Assembly: GCA_018241695.1 (NCBI GenBank) | Contig: JAFEDH010000023.1 | Coordinates: forward strand, 124,001 to 188,000 | Direction of reading: 5' to 3' | DNA from: Pseudomonadota bacterium | GTDB lineage: Bacteria > Pseudomonadota > Gammaproteobacteria > Burkholderiales > Rhodocyclaceae | DNA length: 64,000 bases | Part shown: positions 41,738 to 50,586 of the stretch, piece after piece | How positions within the stretch are numbered: position 1 is the stretch's first letter | Layout of the letters: each line of letters starts with the position of its first letter | Notes under the pieces: model-generated | What the model was told of the DNA's origin: nothing | The model's database searches: none | What the model saw: the letters and a program-made list of their open reading frames with translations, nothing else | Made by a program: the position numbers and the translations under genes

Positions 41738-43231
41738 ATGTTCCAACTGTTCTCGGTCACGCTGGGTGTTCTGATTGCGCTTGGCATTGCCGTCCTGCTG
41801 GCGTACTGGTATGTGCGCGACATTACGCAGAAGAAGCATGCGATCCTGCGCAACTATCCGGTGGTTGGCCATCTGCGTTATTTCTTCGAGCAACTGGGGG
41901 AGTATTTCCGCCAGTATTTCTTTCTCGGGGACCGCGAGGAGCGTCCCTTCAATCGCGCCACCCGTGCCTGGGTCTATCGACTGGCGAAAAACGAGGGCGG
42001 CATCATCGGCTTTGGTACCACCTACGACAAGCAAAGCCCCGGCGCCCTCCTGTTCGTCAATGCCCCCTTCCCGGTACTGGAGGATGATCAGCTGCCGACG
42101 CCGCCCCTGACCATCGGGGAAGGTTATTGCCGCACTCCTTTCACCGCCCGCTCCATCGTCAACATCAGCGGCATGAGCTATGGCGCGATTTCAAAGCCGG
42201 CCGTCCAGGCGCTTTCGCGTGGTGCGGCGCTGGCGGGCTGCTGGATGGATACGGGGGAGGGCGGGCTTTCGCCCTATCACCTGGAAGGGGGCTGCGACAT
42301 CATCTTCCAGATCGGAACGGCCAAATATGGCGTGCGGGATGCGAGTGGCCATCTGTCCGCCGAACGACTGCGGGAACTGGCCGCCCACGAGCAGGTGCGG
42401 GCCTTCGAGATCAAGCTGTCCCAGGGCGCCAAGCCGGGCAAGGGCGGTGTGCTGCCGGCGGCCAAGGTGACGGAAGAGATCGCCCGTATCCGCGGCATCC
42501 CGGTGGGTCAGGATTCGATCTCTCCCAATCGTCATCCGGACATCGCCAGCGCCAGGGAGTTGCTGGATATGGTGGAGCAGGTGCGCGATATCACCGGCAA
42601 GCCGGTCGGGGTGAAGACCGCCATCGGCGGCTGGGAATTCATGCACCTGCTCTGTGATGAAGTCGCGCGGCGCGGTATTGCGGCAGCGCCGGATTTTCTC
42701 GCCATCGATGGTGGCGAGGGTGGTTCGGGTGCCGCGCCGCAGGCGCTGGCGGATCACATGGCGCTATCGATCGAGGAAGCGCTGCCACGGGTGGTGGATG
42801 CGCTGATCGAGGCCGGTCTCAAGGAGCGGGTGCGCCTGATCGCCGCCGGCCAGCTGATCACCTCGGCCCGTGCTGCCTGGGCGCTGGCCTGTGGCGCCGA
42901 TTTCGTCAATACCGCGCGCGGCTTCATGTTTTCCCTGGGCTGTATCCAGGCCCTGCGCTGCCACACCAATACCTGCCCCACCGGGATCACCACGCACAAC
43001 CTTAAACTTCAGCGCGGGCTGGTGGTGGAGGAAAAATATCTGCGGGTGGCCCACTACTGCCGCAACATGAACAAGGAGATCGACATGATCGCCCATAGCT
43101 GCGGCCTGCGTCACGCACGCGAATTCCGCCGCGAACATGTGCGCATCGTGCAGACGCCGGGCCGCAGCATGGCGCTCAACATGCTCTATCCCTATCCCGA
43201 GCGCAAGGTGCCGGAACTGCGGAGCGCCTAG
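41738..43231 (+). CDS. FMN-binding glutamate-synthase-family protein, membrane-anchored
   Basis: The 497-residue protein has an N-terminal membrane helix (residues about 5-25) followed by a glutamate-synthase central/FMN-binding domain: MSYGAISKPAVQALSRGAAL, DTGEGGLSPYHL, the FMN stretch FLAIDGGEGGSGAAPQALAD, and CHTNTCPTGITTH with Fe-S-type cysteines. It lacks the glutaminase domain, so it is not a complete glutamate synthase. The exact reaction is unknown for this stand-alone type. Confidence 0.85.
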   Translation: MFQLFSVTLGVLIALGIAVLLAYWYVRDITQKKHAILRNYPVVGHLRYFFEQLGEYFRQYFFLGDREERPFNRATRAWVYRLAKNEGGIIGFGTTYDKQSPGALLFVNAPFPVLEDDQLPTPPLTIGEGYCRTPFTARSIVNISGMSYGAISKPAVQALSRGAALAGCWMDTGEGGLSPYHLEGGCDIIFQIGTAKYGVRDASGHLSAERLRELAAHEQVRAFEIKLSQGAKPGKGGVLPAAKVTEEIARIRGIPVGQDSISPNRHPDIASARELLDMVEQVRDITGKPVGVKTAIGGWEFMHLLCDEVARRGIAAAPDFLAIDGGEGGSGAAPQALADHMALSIEEALPRVVDALIEAGLKERVRLIAAGQLITSARAAWALACGADFVNTARGFMFSLGCIQALRCHTNTCPTGITTHNLKLQRGLVVEEKYLRVAHYCRNMNKEIDMIAHSCGLRHAREFRREHVRIVQTPGRSMALNMLYPYPERKVPELRSA

Positions 43232-43311
43232 GGCAGACGGTGGGCCGGGTTGACGTTGTGAATGCCGGTGGCGGTTTACGACAACCGCGCGGCCCGTTGC
43301 TTTCGGTGTGG

Positions 43312-44190
43312 TCAGGCGGGTGATGCGGTCTTGCGACGCTCCGCCCGGATCACGCCGAGGCCGCCGAGGATGATGAGGGCGATGCCGGCCAGGGCATAGC
43401 CGTCCGGAAGGTGGTCGAAAATCAGCCAGCCCATCAGCGTGGCCCAGATCAGCTGGGAATACCCCATGGGCGCAAGCAGCGAGGCGGGAGCGTAGCGAAA
43501 GGCTCGCGTCTGTATCGAATGCGCCGTGGCGGCGAAGGCGCCGATGGCGGAGATCATCAGCAGATCCTGCCAGGGCGGCAGATTCTCCGGCCAGTAAACA
43601 GGCATGAAGACGCCCATGATCAGGCTGCCGGCGAGCGCCGAGTGGAACACCATGGCCCAGCTGTTCTCGGTCATCGACAGCCGGCGTGTGAGTATCTGAT
43701 AAAAGCTGAAAAAAATTGCTGCGCCGATGGACAGCATCACGCCGATGGGGCTGACGCTGCCACCGGGGTGTGCGATCAGCAGTGTGCCGCCGAAGCCGAG
43801 TCCCATGGCGACCCAGTGGGGCCAGCCGACGCGCTCTCCCAGCATCGGCCCGGCCATGAGCGCCACCATCACGGGTGCGATGAAGATGATCGCCGTGGTC
43901 TCGGCGAGCGGCATGGTCTGGAAGGCGGTGACTCCGCAGCCGGTAGTGGCGAGCAGGCAAAGGGAACGCACCAGCACCAGCCCGAAGCGCCGGGTGGCAA
44001 AAAGGCGACCGCCCATGGAGGGGCCGAGCACGGCCAGCATGGCCAGGCAATGCACGGTGTAGCGCGCCCAGATGATGAAAGGGATGGGGTAGAGCGCGGA
44101 AAGATGCTTGGTGGCGGCGTCCAGCGTGGAAAACACCATCAGGCTCGCCGACATCAGCGCGAGGCCACGCATCGGGTGATTTTCGATCAT
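43312..44190 (-). CDS. EamA/DMT family transporter
   Basis: The 292-residue membrane protein has ten hydrophobic helices in two repeats. Family features are STLDAATKHLSALYPIPFI, MPLAETTAIIFIAPVMVALM in the first repeat, and YSQLIWATLMGWLIFDHLPD in the second. Members export or import metabolites or drugs; the substrate is not predictable. ATG 44190 overlaps the upstream NAD(P)HX repair gene stop (ATGA), so they are co-translated. Confidence 0.88.
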   Translation of the reverse strand: MIENHPMRGLALMSASLMVFSTLDAATKHLSALYPIPFIIWARYTVHCLAMLAVLGPSMGGRLFATRRFGLVLVRSLCLLATTGCGVTAFQTMPLAETTAIIFIAPVMVALMAGPMLGERVGWPHWVAMGLGFGGTLLIAHPGGSVSPIGVMLSIGAAIFFSFYQILTRRLSMTENSWAMVFHSALAGSLIMGVFMPVYWPENLPPWQDLLMISAIGAFAATAHSIQTRAFRYAPASLLAPMGYSQLIWATLMGWLIFDHLPDGYALAGIALIILGGLGVIRAERRKTASPA

Positions 44191-45653
44191 GGCGCGGGAT
44201 GGATCCAGTGGTTCAGCAGGTGGCGGGCGGTGCCAATCAGTTCGCTGGCGGTGAGGCCCATGGGGCCGATGTTACGTGCCGCCAGATCGTCGGCGGCGAG
44301 GCCATGCAGATGGATCGCGCCCAGGGTGGCGGCCTCGGCGCTCCAGTGCTGCGCCAGCAGTGCGGCGATCATTCCGGTGAGCACATCGCCGCTGCCGGCG
44401 GTAGCCAGACCGGGGTTGCCGCTGGTGTTGATGAACCAGCGTCCGTCATTCAGCGCGATGATGGTCCCGGCGCCCTTGAGCGCCACCACGGCGCCATGAC
44501 GTTGGGCCAGCGAAAGCGCGGCGGCGATGCGGTCCGCCTGTACGGAGGCGGTATCCACGCCGAGCAATCGCGCCGCTTCCGCCGGGTGGGGCGTGAGGAT
44601 GGTTGCCGCACCCCGGCGCACGAGACCACCGGCCAGTACGGGATGGGCGGCCAGCAGATTGAGTGCGTCGGCGTCGATCACCAGGGGCTGCGGTGCCGCA
44701 ATGGCGCGGCGGACGATATCCAGGGCCGCGCCGCTCTCGCCGAGGCCGGGGCCCAGGGCCAGCACCGAGGATAGCGTGAAGACTTCTTCGATCCGGCGCA
44801 GCATGAGCTCGGGCTGCAGTGGATCGCAGATCAAGTGCTCCAGCATGCCCGTATAGACGCGGCCGCCGCCCAGATGCAGGGCGGCGCGCCCCGCCAGCAA
44901 TGCGGCACCCGCCATGCCTGGCGCACCGCCGAGGATGCCGACCTCGCCGTAGCTGCCTTTGTGGCTGTCACGCCGACGCGGGAGCAGGTGAGCCGCGAAA
45001 TGCTCGCGGGTAACGACGCAACCTCCCGGCGCGGTAGCGACCGCGAACCCCAGTCCGAGATCGGCGGTCGTGATCGTGCCGCACAAGTCCGGGCCTGCGC
45101 CGGTCAGGAGACCGGGCTTGAGCGCGATGAAACTCAGGGTGTGTCCGGCCCGGATCGCGGGGCCCGTGGTTCGACCGGTGTCCGCATTCAGGCCCGAGGG
45201 GCAGTCCAGTGCCAGCACCGGCCCGGCGTAGCGGTTGATGGCGTCCACCCAGCGGGCATATATATTTTCCAGGGGACGGGTCAGGCCGAGGCCGAACAGG
45301 CCGTCGACCACCAGACCATAGTCACCCTCCGGCACATCGGCATGCACCTCGCCTCCGGCGGCACGCCAGGCCGCCCAGGCCGCGCCCGCATCGGCAGGCA
45401 GCCGGCCGGGATCGGCGCGGGAAACCACCACCGGAGCCAGCCCCGCGTCCCGCAGGTGGCGGGCGAGTACCAGTGCATCGCCGCCGTTGTTGCCGGGGCC
45501 GGCGAAGATCAGGGGCGGTGCGTCAAGCCCGGCCTGCAGCGCCATCGCCAGTTCGGCGGCGGCCCGGCCCGCCCGTTCCATCAGCGGAGGTTGTGCATCG
45601 GCGTGGGCCTGCTCGATTGCCCGCAGGGCGTCGGTGCGAAGGATGGCGGTCAT
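44187..45653 (-). CDS. nnr: Bifunctional NAD(P)H-hydrate epimerase / ADP-dependent dehydratase
   Basis: The protein repairs NAD(P)HX: the N-terminal NnrE domain epimerises it and the C-terminal NnrD domain dehydrates it with ADP. The 488 residues contain the YjeF_N motif FAGPGNNGGDALVLARHL and the carbohydrate-kinase-like NnrD motifs SYGEVGILGGAPGMAGAA, TPHPAEAARLLG and GNPGLATAGSGDVLTGMIAA. Both domains are complete. It is divergent from the M20 peptidase gene. Confidence 0.93.
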   Translation of the reverse strand: MTAILRTDALRAIEQAHADAQPPLMERAGRAAAELAMALQAGLDAPPLIFAGPGNNGGDALVLARHLRDAGLAPVVVSRADPGRLPADAGAAWAAWRAAGGEVHADVPEGDYGLVVDGLFGLGLTRPLENIYARWVDAINRYAGPVLALDCPSGLNADTGRTTGPAIRAGHTLSFIALKPGLLTGAGPDLCGTITTADLGLGFAVATAPGGCVVTREHFAAHLLPRRRDSHKGSYGEVGILGGAPGMAGAALLAGRAALHLGGGRVYTGMLEHLICDPLQPELMLRRIEEVFTLSSVLALGPGLGESGAALDIVRRAIAAPQPLVIDADALNLLAAHPVLAGGLVRRGAATILTPHPAEAARLLGVDTASVQADRIAAALSLAQRHGAVVALKGAGTIIALNDGRWFINTSGNPGLATAGSGDVLTGMIAALLAQHWSAEAATLGAIHLHGLAADDLAARNIGPMGLTASELIGTARHLLNHWIHPAP

Positions 45654-45734
45654 GGTGAGGGGGATGAAATCCGGTTCAACGCGGGGCTGCTCAAGGTGCT
45701 ACATTATGGCGGCATTCCCTGCCAATTCCTTCCC

Positions 45735-46943
45735 ATGAATCTCGATCTCCTGCTGCCCGATCTGGTCCCTCGCATCGCCGCGATTCGCCGTGATATTCAT
45801 GCCCACCCCGAGCTCGCTTTCGGCGAGCATCGCACCGCCGGCGTGGTGGCGGAGTTTCTGGAGGGACTGGGGCTGGAGGTCTTTCGCGGGATCGCCCGCA
45901 CCGGCGTGGTGGCCCGTCTGGTGCTGGGCAGTGGCAAGGGGCGCTCGATCGGCCTGCGGGCCGATATGGATGCGCTGCCCCTCGATGAACTGAATGCCTT
46001 CGATCATCGCTCGCGTCATGAAGGACGCATGCATGCCTGTGGCCACGATGGCCATACCGCCCTGCTGCTGGGGGCCGCCGCGGCGCTATCCCGTCTGGCG
46101 GGCGGAGGGGAACTGGCGGGTTGCGACGGCATCGTCCATTTCATTTTCCAGCCCGCGGAAGAACATGAGGGCGGTGGCGAACTGATGGTGCAAGAGGGAC
46201 TGTTCCAGCGCTTTCCCATGGAAAAGGTATTCGGCCTGCATAACTGGCCGGGCATGGATACCGGGTATTTCGGCATCATGGATGGCCCCGTGATGGCGGG
46301 TGCCGACCGGTTTGAAATCGTGGTTACCGGCCGGGGTGGCCATGCCGCCATGCCTCATCAGGCTACCGATACGATCGTCGCCGCGAGTGCGCTGGTGCAG
46401 GCCTTGCAGACGGTCGTGGCACGCACGATGGACCCGCAGGATGCCGCCGTGGTCAGTGTCACCCGCTTTCATGCCGGCCATGCCGACAACATCCTGCCCG
46501 AGGAAGCCGTGCTGGGCGGCACGGTACGCTGTTTCAGGCCCGAATTGCAGGATGCGATCGAGGTGGCCATCCGGCGCATCTGTGATGGCATTGCCGCCGC
46601 TCATGGTGTATCCATCCGCTTCAATCCGGAACGTGGCTATCCGCCGACCTTCAACGATCCTGAAGCTGCCGCCTTGTGCCGTGCCGCGGCCGCCGCGATA
46701 GTGGGGGAGGATAAGGTTCATCCTGACCTCAAGCCGTCCATGGGGGCCGAGGATTTCGCCTATCTGGCGCGGGCCGTGCCAGGCTGCTATGTCTGGCTGG
46801 GTAATGGCCCCGGTGTCGGTGGCTGCATGCTGCACAGCCCGCATTACGATTTCAATGACGAGGTGATTCCGCTCGGCATCCGCTACTGGGTGGCGCTTGC
46901 CCGGCATTGCCTGCGTGCAGACAATACGGAAGTCGCGGCATGA
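45735..46943 (+). CDS. M20-family amidohydrolase (hippurate hydrolase-like)
   Basis: The 402-residue protein is an M20 metallo-amidohydrolase of the hippurate/IAA-amino-acid hydrolase group: RRDIHAHPELAFGE, LRADMDALPLDELN, the metal-binding MHACGHDGHTALLLGAA, FQPAEEHEGGGELM and the C-terminal MGAEDFAYLARAVPGCYVWL. It removes an acyl or aryl group from an amino acid or related amide; the substrate is unknown. ATG 45735 is chosen because the open frame further upstream (to 44835) is antisense to nnr. Its stop overlaps the TauD-like gene (ATGA). Confidence 0.9.
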   Translation: MNLDLLLPDLVPRIAAIRRDIHAHPELAFGEHRTAGVVAEFLEGLGLEVFRGIARTGVVARLVLGSGKGRSIGLRADMDALPLDELNAFDHRSRHEGRMHACGHDGHTALLLGAAAALSRLAGGGELAGCDGIVHFIFQPAEEHEGGGELMVQEGLFQRFPMEKVFGLHNWPGMDTGYFGIMDGPVMAGADRFEIVVTGRGGHAAMPHQATDTIVAASALVQALQTVVARTMDPQDAAVVSVTRFHAGHADNILPEEAVLGGTVRCFRPELQDAIEVAIRRICDGIAAAHGVSIRFNPERGYPPTFNDPEAAALCRAAAAAIVGEDKVHPDLKPSMGAEDFAYLARAVPGCYVWLGNGPGVGGCMLHSPHYDFNDEVIPLGIRYWVALARHCLRADNTEVAA

Positions 46944-47770
46944 CGATCAGGATCAGCCCGCTGAGTCCCGTACTGGGAGCGGAAATCGAAGGACTGGACA
47001 TCACCCGCCCCCTGGCCGGCCCGGCGCTGGAAACACTGGAACAGGCGCTGGCCGAGCATCAGGTGCTGGTGATTCCCGCCGCCGGGCTGGAAGTCGAGCA
47101 GCACCTGGCTCTGGCCCGGCAGTTCGGGACGCTGGAGACACATACATTCTTTCCCAATCTCGGTCCAGGATATGAAGAAGTCAGCGTGCTCGATTCCGTG
47201 GGTGGAACCCGGGCCGATAGCTGGCATGCCGACGAAACCTTCCTTCCCCGGCCGCTCAAGGCAACCTTCCTGCACGCGCGCATTCTCCCCGCCAGCGGTG
47301 GCGATACCTGCTGGACCAGCATGAGCGCCGCCTACGCGGGCCTGTCGGCGCCGATGCAGCGCTACCTGGAAGGTATGACCGCACTGCACGATTGCGCCAA
47401 GACCGTGGAGGCCGGCCTGCAGTGGGGCGCAGCCACCCTTTCCCAGTACATCACGGCACTGGGGCAGAACCTGCGCCGCGAACAACCGGTGGTCATCACC
47501 CACCCGCGGACCGGTCGCCGCGCCCTGTTTGTCAATCCGACCTATACGCGTCATATCGTCGGCGTTCCACCGGAGGAAAGCGCTGCCGTACTCCAGTATC
47601 TTTATGCGCATCAGACCCAGGTGCGCTTCATGTACCGCCATCGCTGGCGGGCAGGCGATCTGGTGATCTGGGACAACCTGCATACCCAGCACCATGCCGT
47701 TTTCGATTACCCCGGCCAGCGCCGCTGCATGTACCGGGTCTCGGTGCTGGGAGACAGACCCCTGGCCTGA
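46940..47770 (+). CDS. TauD/TfdA-family Fe(II)/2-oxoglutarate dioxygenase
   Basis: The 276-residue protein belongs to the TauD/TfdA dioxygenases, which hydroxylate sulfonates, aryloxyacids and similar compounds. The iron ligands are visible as His96 and Asp98 in WHADETF and His251 in DNLHTQHHA, and the 2-oxoglutarate Arg lies in GQRRCMYR. It is translationally coupled (ATGA) to the M20 hydrolase, suggesting successive steps on one substrate; that is inference. Confidence 0.9.
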   Translation: MTIRISPLSPVLGAEIEGLDITRPLAGPALETLEQALAEHQVLVIPAAGLEVEQHLALARQFGTLETHTFFPNLGPGYEEVSVLDSVGGTRADSWHADETFLPRPLKATFLHARILPASGGDTCWTSMSAAYAGLSAPMQRYLEGMTALHDCAKTVEAGLQWGAATLSQYITALGQNLRREQPVVITHPRTGRRALFVNPTYTRHIVGVPPEESAAVLQYLYAHQTQVRFMYRHRWRAGDLVIWDNLHTQHHAVFDYPGQRRCMYRVSVLGDRPLA

Positions 47771-47849
47771 TTGGTGACACCCTGTCCGCAGCGTCGAACG
47801 CGGGACAGGACTTCGCGGTAGAGTACGATTTTTCCTCCCGGGAGTTGCT

Positions 47850-48389
47850 ATGGCCAGCATCTACGATTTCAGCCTCAGAACGCTTGATGGCAAACCTCTT
47901 GATCTCGCCGCCTGCAAGGGCAAGGTCGCGTTGCTGGTCAATACCGCCAGCAAGTGCGGGCTGACTCCCCAGTATGCGGGCCTTGAAGCCCTGCATCGTG
48001 AATTTGGCGACAGGGGACTGGCCGTGATCGGTTTTCCCTGCAACCAGTTTGGCGCCCAGGAGCCAGGAGATGCCGCAGAAATTAGCGATTTCTGCGATAA
48101 GAACTACGGCGTTGGCTTCACACTTTCCGAGAAGATCGAGGTCAATGGCGAGGGCACCGCGCCGCTCTACCGTTACCTGCGCGAGAACGCACCGGCCGAG
48201 ACCATGAGCGAGGGTTCCGGAAAACTGATCGAGATTCTGCAGAAAATCAATCCGGAAGCGCTGATCGGCAATGCCATCAAGTGGAACTTCACCAAATTTC
48301 TGGTGGATCGCGAGGGCCGCATTGTCGCGCGCTTCGATCCCACGACCGCCCCGGAGGCCATCCAGCCGGCCATCGAGGCACTGCTGTAA
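47850..48389 (+). CDS. Glutathione peroxidase family protein, copy 1
   Basis: The 179-residue protein is a Cys-type glutathione peroxidase: NTASKCGLTPQYAGLEAL carries the peroxidatic cysteine, FPCNQFGAQEPG contains the conserved Gln, and IKWNFTKFLVDREG contains the Trp-Asn pair. It has about 20 extra residues before IKWNF (including SEGSGKLIEILQKINPEAL) compared with copy 2. GGGAG precedes ATG 47850. It is the first of a tandem pair, ten bases from the next gene. Confidence 0.93.
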   Translation: MASIYDFSLRTLDGKPLDLAACKGKVALLVNTASKCGLTPQYAGLEALHREFGDRGLAVIGFPCNQFGAQEPGDAAEISDFCDKNYGVGFTLSEKIEVNGEGTAPLYRYLRENAPAETMSEGSGKLIEILQKINPEALIGNAIKWNFTKFLVDREGRIVARFDPTTAPEAIQPAIEALL

Positions 48390-48398
48390 AGACAGGCC

Positions 48399-48878
48399 AT
48401 GGCCGGAATTTACGATTTCAGCCTGAAAACCCTGGAGGGCGGGCCGCTCGATCTGGCGGATCATCGGGGCAAGGTCATGCTGCTGGTCAACACGGCCAGC
48501 AAGTGCGGCTTTACCCCACAGTACCAGGGTTTGCAGGCTCTCCATGCCCGGTATCAGGCGCGGGGGCTGGTGGTGATCGGTTTTCCCTGCAACCAGTTCG
48601 GCGCCCAGGAGCCGGGCGGGGCGGAGGAAATCGGGCATTTCTGCGAGAAGAATTTCGGCGTCACTTTTCCCGTTTCGGAAAAGATCGACGTCAATGGCCC
48701 CGCTGCCGCACCGTTGTATCGCTATCTCCAGACGGCGGCTCCCGGTATTTTCGGCAGTCGCAGGATCAAGTGGAATTTCACAAAATTTCTGGTCGATCGC
48801 GAGGGCCGGGTGGTGGCACGTTTTGCTCCTTTGACGCCTCCCGAAAAACTGGCCACCGAGGTGGAACGGCTGCTCTGA
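48399..48878 (+). CDS. Glutathione peroxidase family protein, copy 2
   Basis: The 159-residue protein is the standard-length bacterial Cys glutathione peroxidase, with NTASKCGFTPQYQGLQAL, FPCNQFGAQEPG and IKWNFTKFLVDREGRVVARF. It shares most of its sequence with the gene ten bases upstream and clearly arose by tandem duplication. Reductant is probably thioredoxin, as in related Cys enzymes, rather than glutathione; that is inference from the family. Confidence 0.93.
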   Translation: MAGIYDFSLKTLEGGPLDLADHRGKVMLLVNTASKCGFTPQYQGLQALHARYQARGLVVIGFPCNQFGAQEPGGAEEIGHFCEKNFGVTFPVSEKIDVNGPAAAPLYRYLQTAAPGIFGSRRIKWNFTKFLVDREGRVVARFAPLTPPEKLATEVERLL

Positions 48879-48957
48879 GCCAGCGCTGCCTGTCACGCAA
48901 TTTCAATATAAAACAGCGGCACATGATTCGCCGCCAGACGGAAAAGGGAGGAAAGCC

Positions 48958-49830
48958 ATGGCCATGCCCGGCGACGTGAAGATCATTGACCTGATGATGG
49001 GCATTCCCGGCGAGGACAACAGCGGATGGTACGAATTCATCAAGCCCATGCTGATGGATGCGGAAAGCCACACCCTGTTCAAGATGCCAGCCCAGTACAT
49101 GTTCAAGGACATTCCGCAGGCGGGCCGGCAGGAGGATTACCTCGCCTACACCATTGCACAGATGGATCGTTACCACATCGAACGCGCCATGATCGGCATC
49201 GACGATGCCAACACCGCCCATCTGGATGCCATCCGGCGGCGGCCGGACCGGTTTTTCGCGTCCTATGATGCGAACCCGAACCGTGGTATGGAGGAGGTGC
49301 GCAAAATCCGTCGCTTGCACAAGGAATACGGCATCAAGGCGGTGACGGCCTTTCCTGCCGGACTATGCCCGCAGGTTCCGATCGACGACCGGAAGTGGTA
49401 TCCGATCTACGCAACCTGCATCGACCTCGACATTCCCATCTGCATGTGTGTCGGTGTGCCGGGGCCGCGCCTGCCCCTGGCGCCGCAAAAAGTGGAACTG
49501 CTCGACGAGGTGTGCTGGTTCTTCCCGGAACTGCGCCTGGTGATGCGCCACGGTGCCGAGCCCTGGGAAAATCTGGCCTGGAAGCTGATGCTCAAGTATC
49601 CCAATCTGTATTACATGACCAGCGCATTCGCTCCCAAGCACTACCCGGAGGAGATCGTGCGCTTCGCCAACACCCGTGGTGCGGACAAGATCCTCTATGC
49701 CGGCTATTTCCCCATGGGGCTGTCACTGGAGCGCATTTTTCGTGACATGCCCGATGTGCCTTTCAAGGATGAGGTGTGGCCCAAGTTCCTGCGTGAGAAT
49801 GCCCTGCGGGTGTTCAAGCTCGATCGCTGA
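48958..49830 (+). CDS. Amidohydrolase_2 family metal-dependent hydrolase
   Basis: The 290-residue protein resembles the amidohydrolase-related (ACMSD/decarboxylase-like) TIM-barrel family: PNRGMEEVRKIRRLHKEYG, IKAVTAFPAGLCPQVPIDD, YPIYATCIDLDIPICMCVGV, RLVMRHGAEPWENLAWKL and DKILYAGYFPMGL. The usual N-terminal HxH metal motif is not obvious; the early residues read IIDLMMGIPG. GGGAGG sits just before ATG 48958. Relatives occur in steroid and aromatic catabolism clusters. Substrate is unknown. Confidence 0.82.
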   Translation: MAMPGDVKIIDLMMGIPGEDNSGWYEFIKPMLMDAESHTLFKMPAQYMFKDIPQAGRQEDYLAYTIAQMDRYHIERAMIGIDDANTAHLDAIRRRPDRFFASYDANPNRGMEEVRKIRRLHKEYGIKAVTAFPAGLCPQVPIDDRKWYPIYATCIDLDIPICMCVGVPGPRLPLAPQKVELLDEVCWFFPELRLVMRHGAEPWENLAWKLMLKYPNLYYMTSAFAPKHYPEEIVRFANTRGADKILYAGYFPMGLSLERIFRDMPDVPFKDEVWPKFLRENALRVFKLDR

Positions 49831-50586
49831 CTACAGCCGCAATATGCCCCCCGGGCAGCGGCTGGATTGTTCCAGCCGGCTCAGGGTGGGCAGCAGGTTG
49901 AGACCGGTTTCCTTCTTCAGTTCCCGGGCCGATGCCTTCAGTTCGTTCAATGCCAGTTCTACCGGATCGCCCACGGCGGCAAAGGCGATCGCATTGCCGC
50001 TATCGCAGGAAGGAAAGGCCAGGATCCGACCTTCGAAAGCTTCGCGGATACGATCGATGCTGGCGCGAAAATCCTTGCGCCGCGAGAGCAGGTTGCACAC
50101 CATCAGGCCCTGACGGCCAAGGCGTGCCCTGCAGTTGAGATAGAAGGGCAGGGTGTCCAGATCGCCGCTACGGGCATCCGGATCAAAGCCGTCCACCAGG
50201 ATCAGATCCAGCATCTGGCGTGGTTTCATCACGTACTGGGCACCATCACCGATTTTGATCGCAAGCCGGTGCGGGTCATCGGGCAGCCTGAAATGATGAT
50301 GTGCCGCCGCCACCACCGCAGGTTCGATTTCCACCACGGTCTGGCACATTTCCGGGCGGTGCCGGTAGAGAAACTTGCTGACCGACCCGGCACCCAGACC
50401 GATGACGAGCGCACGGCGAGGCCAGGCCGCGCCGGGTCGCAGCAGCAGTGCCGCCATCATTTCCCGGGTGTATTCCAGTTCCAGCGCCCAGGGGCGGGCG
50501 ATGCGCATGGCGCCCTGGATCCAGTCCGAACCGAAATGGAGGTAGCGGACTCCCGCCTCCTCGCTGATGTCGATGTCGAAGCTCAA
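49831..50586 (-). CDS. Spermidine-synthase-like methyltransferase-fold protein
   Basis: The 251-residue protein has a Rossmann SAM-binding fold like polyamine aminopropyltransferases: ALVIGLGAGSVSKFLYRHRP, VVEIEPAVVAAAHHHF, and DLILVDGFDPDARSGDL. The N-terminal tetramer domain of true spermidine synthases is very short here. The start appears to be TTG 50586, overlapping the hslO stop (TTGA); the next ATG would remove conserved YLHFGSDWIQGAMRIARP residues. Its stop abuts the convergent hydrolase stop with no gap. Function in polyamine synthesis is not certain. Confidence 0.8.
   Translation of the reverse strand: MSFDIDISEEAGVRYLHFGSDWIQGAMRIARPWALELEYTREMMAALLLRPGAAWPRRALVIGLGAGSVSKFLYRHRPEMCQTVVEIEPAVVAAAHHHFRLPDDPHRLAIKIGDGAQYVMKPRQMLDLILVDGFDPDARSGDLDTLPFYLNCRARLGRQGLMVCNLLSRRKDFRASIDRIREAFEGRILAFPSCDSGNAIAFAAVGDPVELALNELKASARELKKETGLNLLPTLSRLEQSSRCPGGILRL

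Noticed and set aside
44835..45734. 300-residue upstream extension of the M20 hydrolase
   Set aside because: It is antisense to nnr and has no M20 homology; ATG 45735 begins the family domain.
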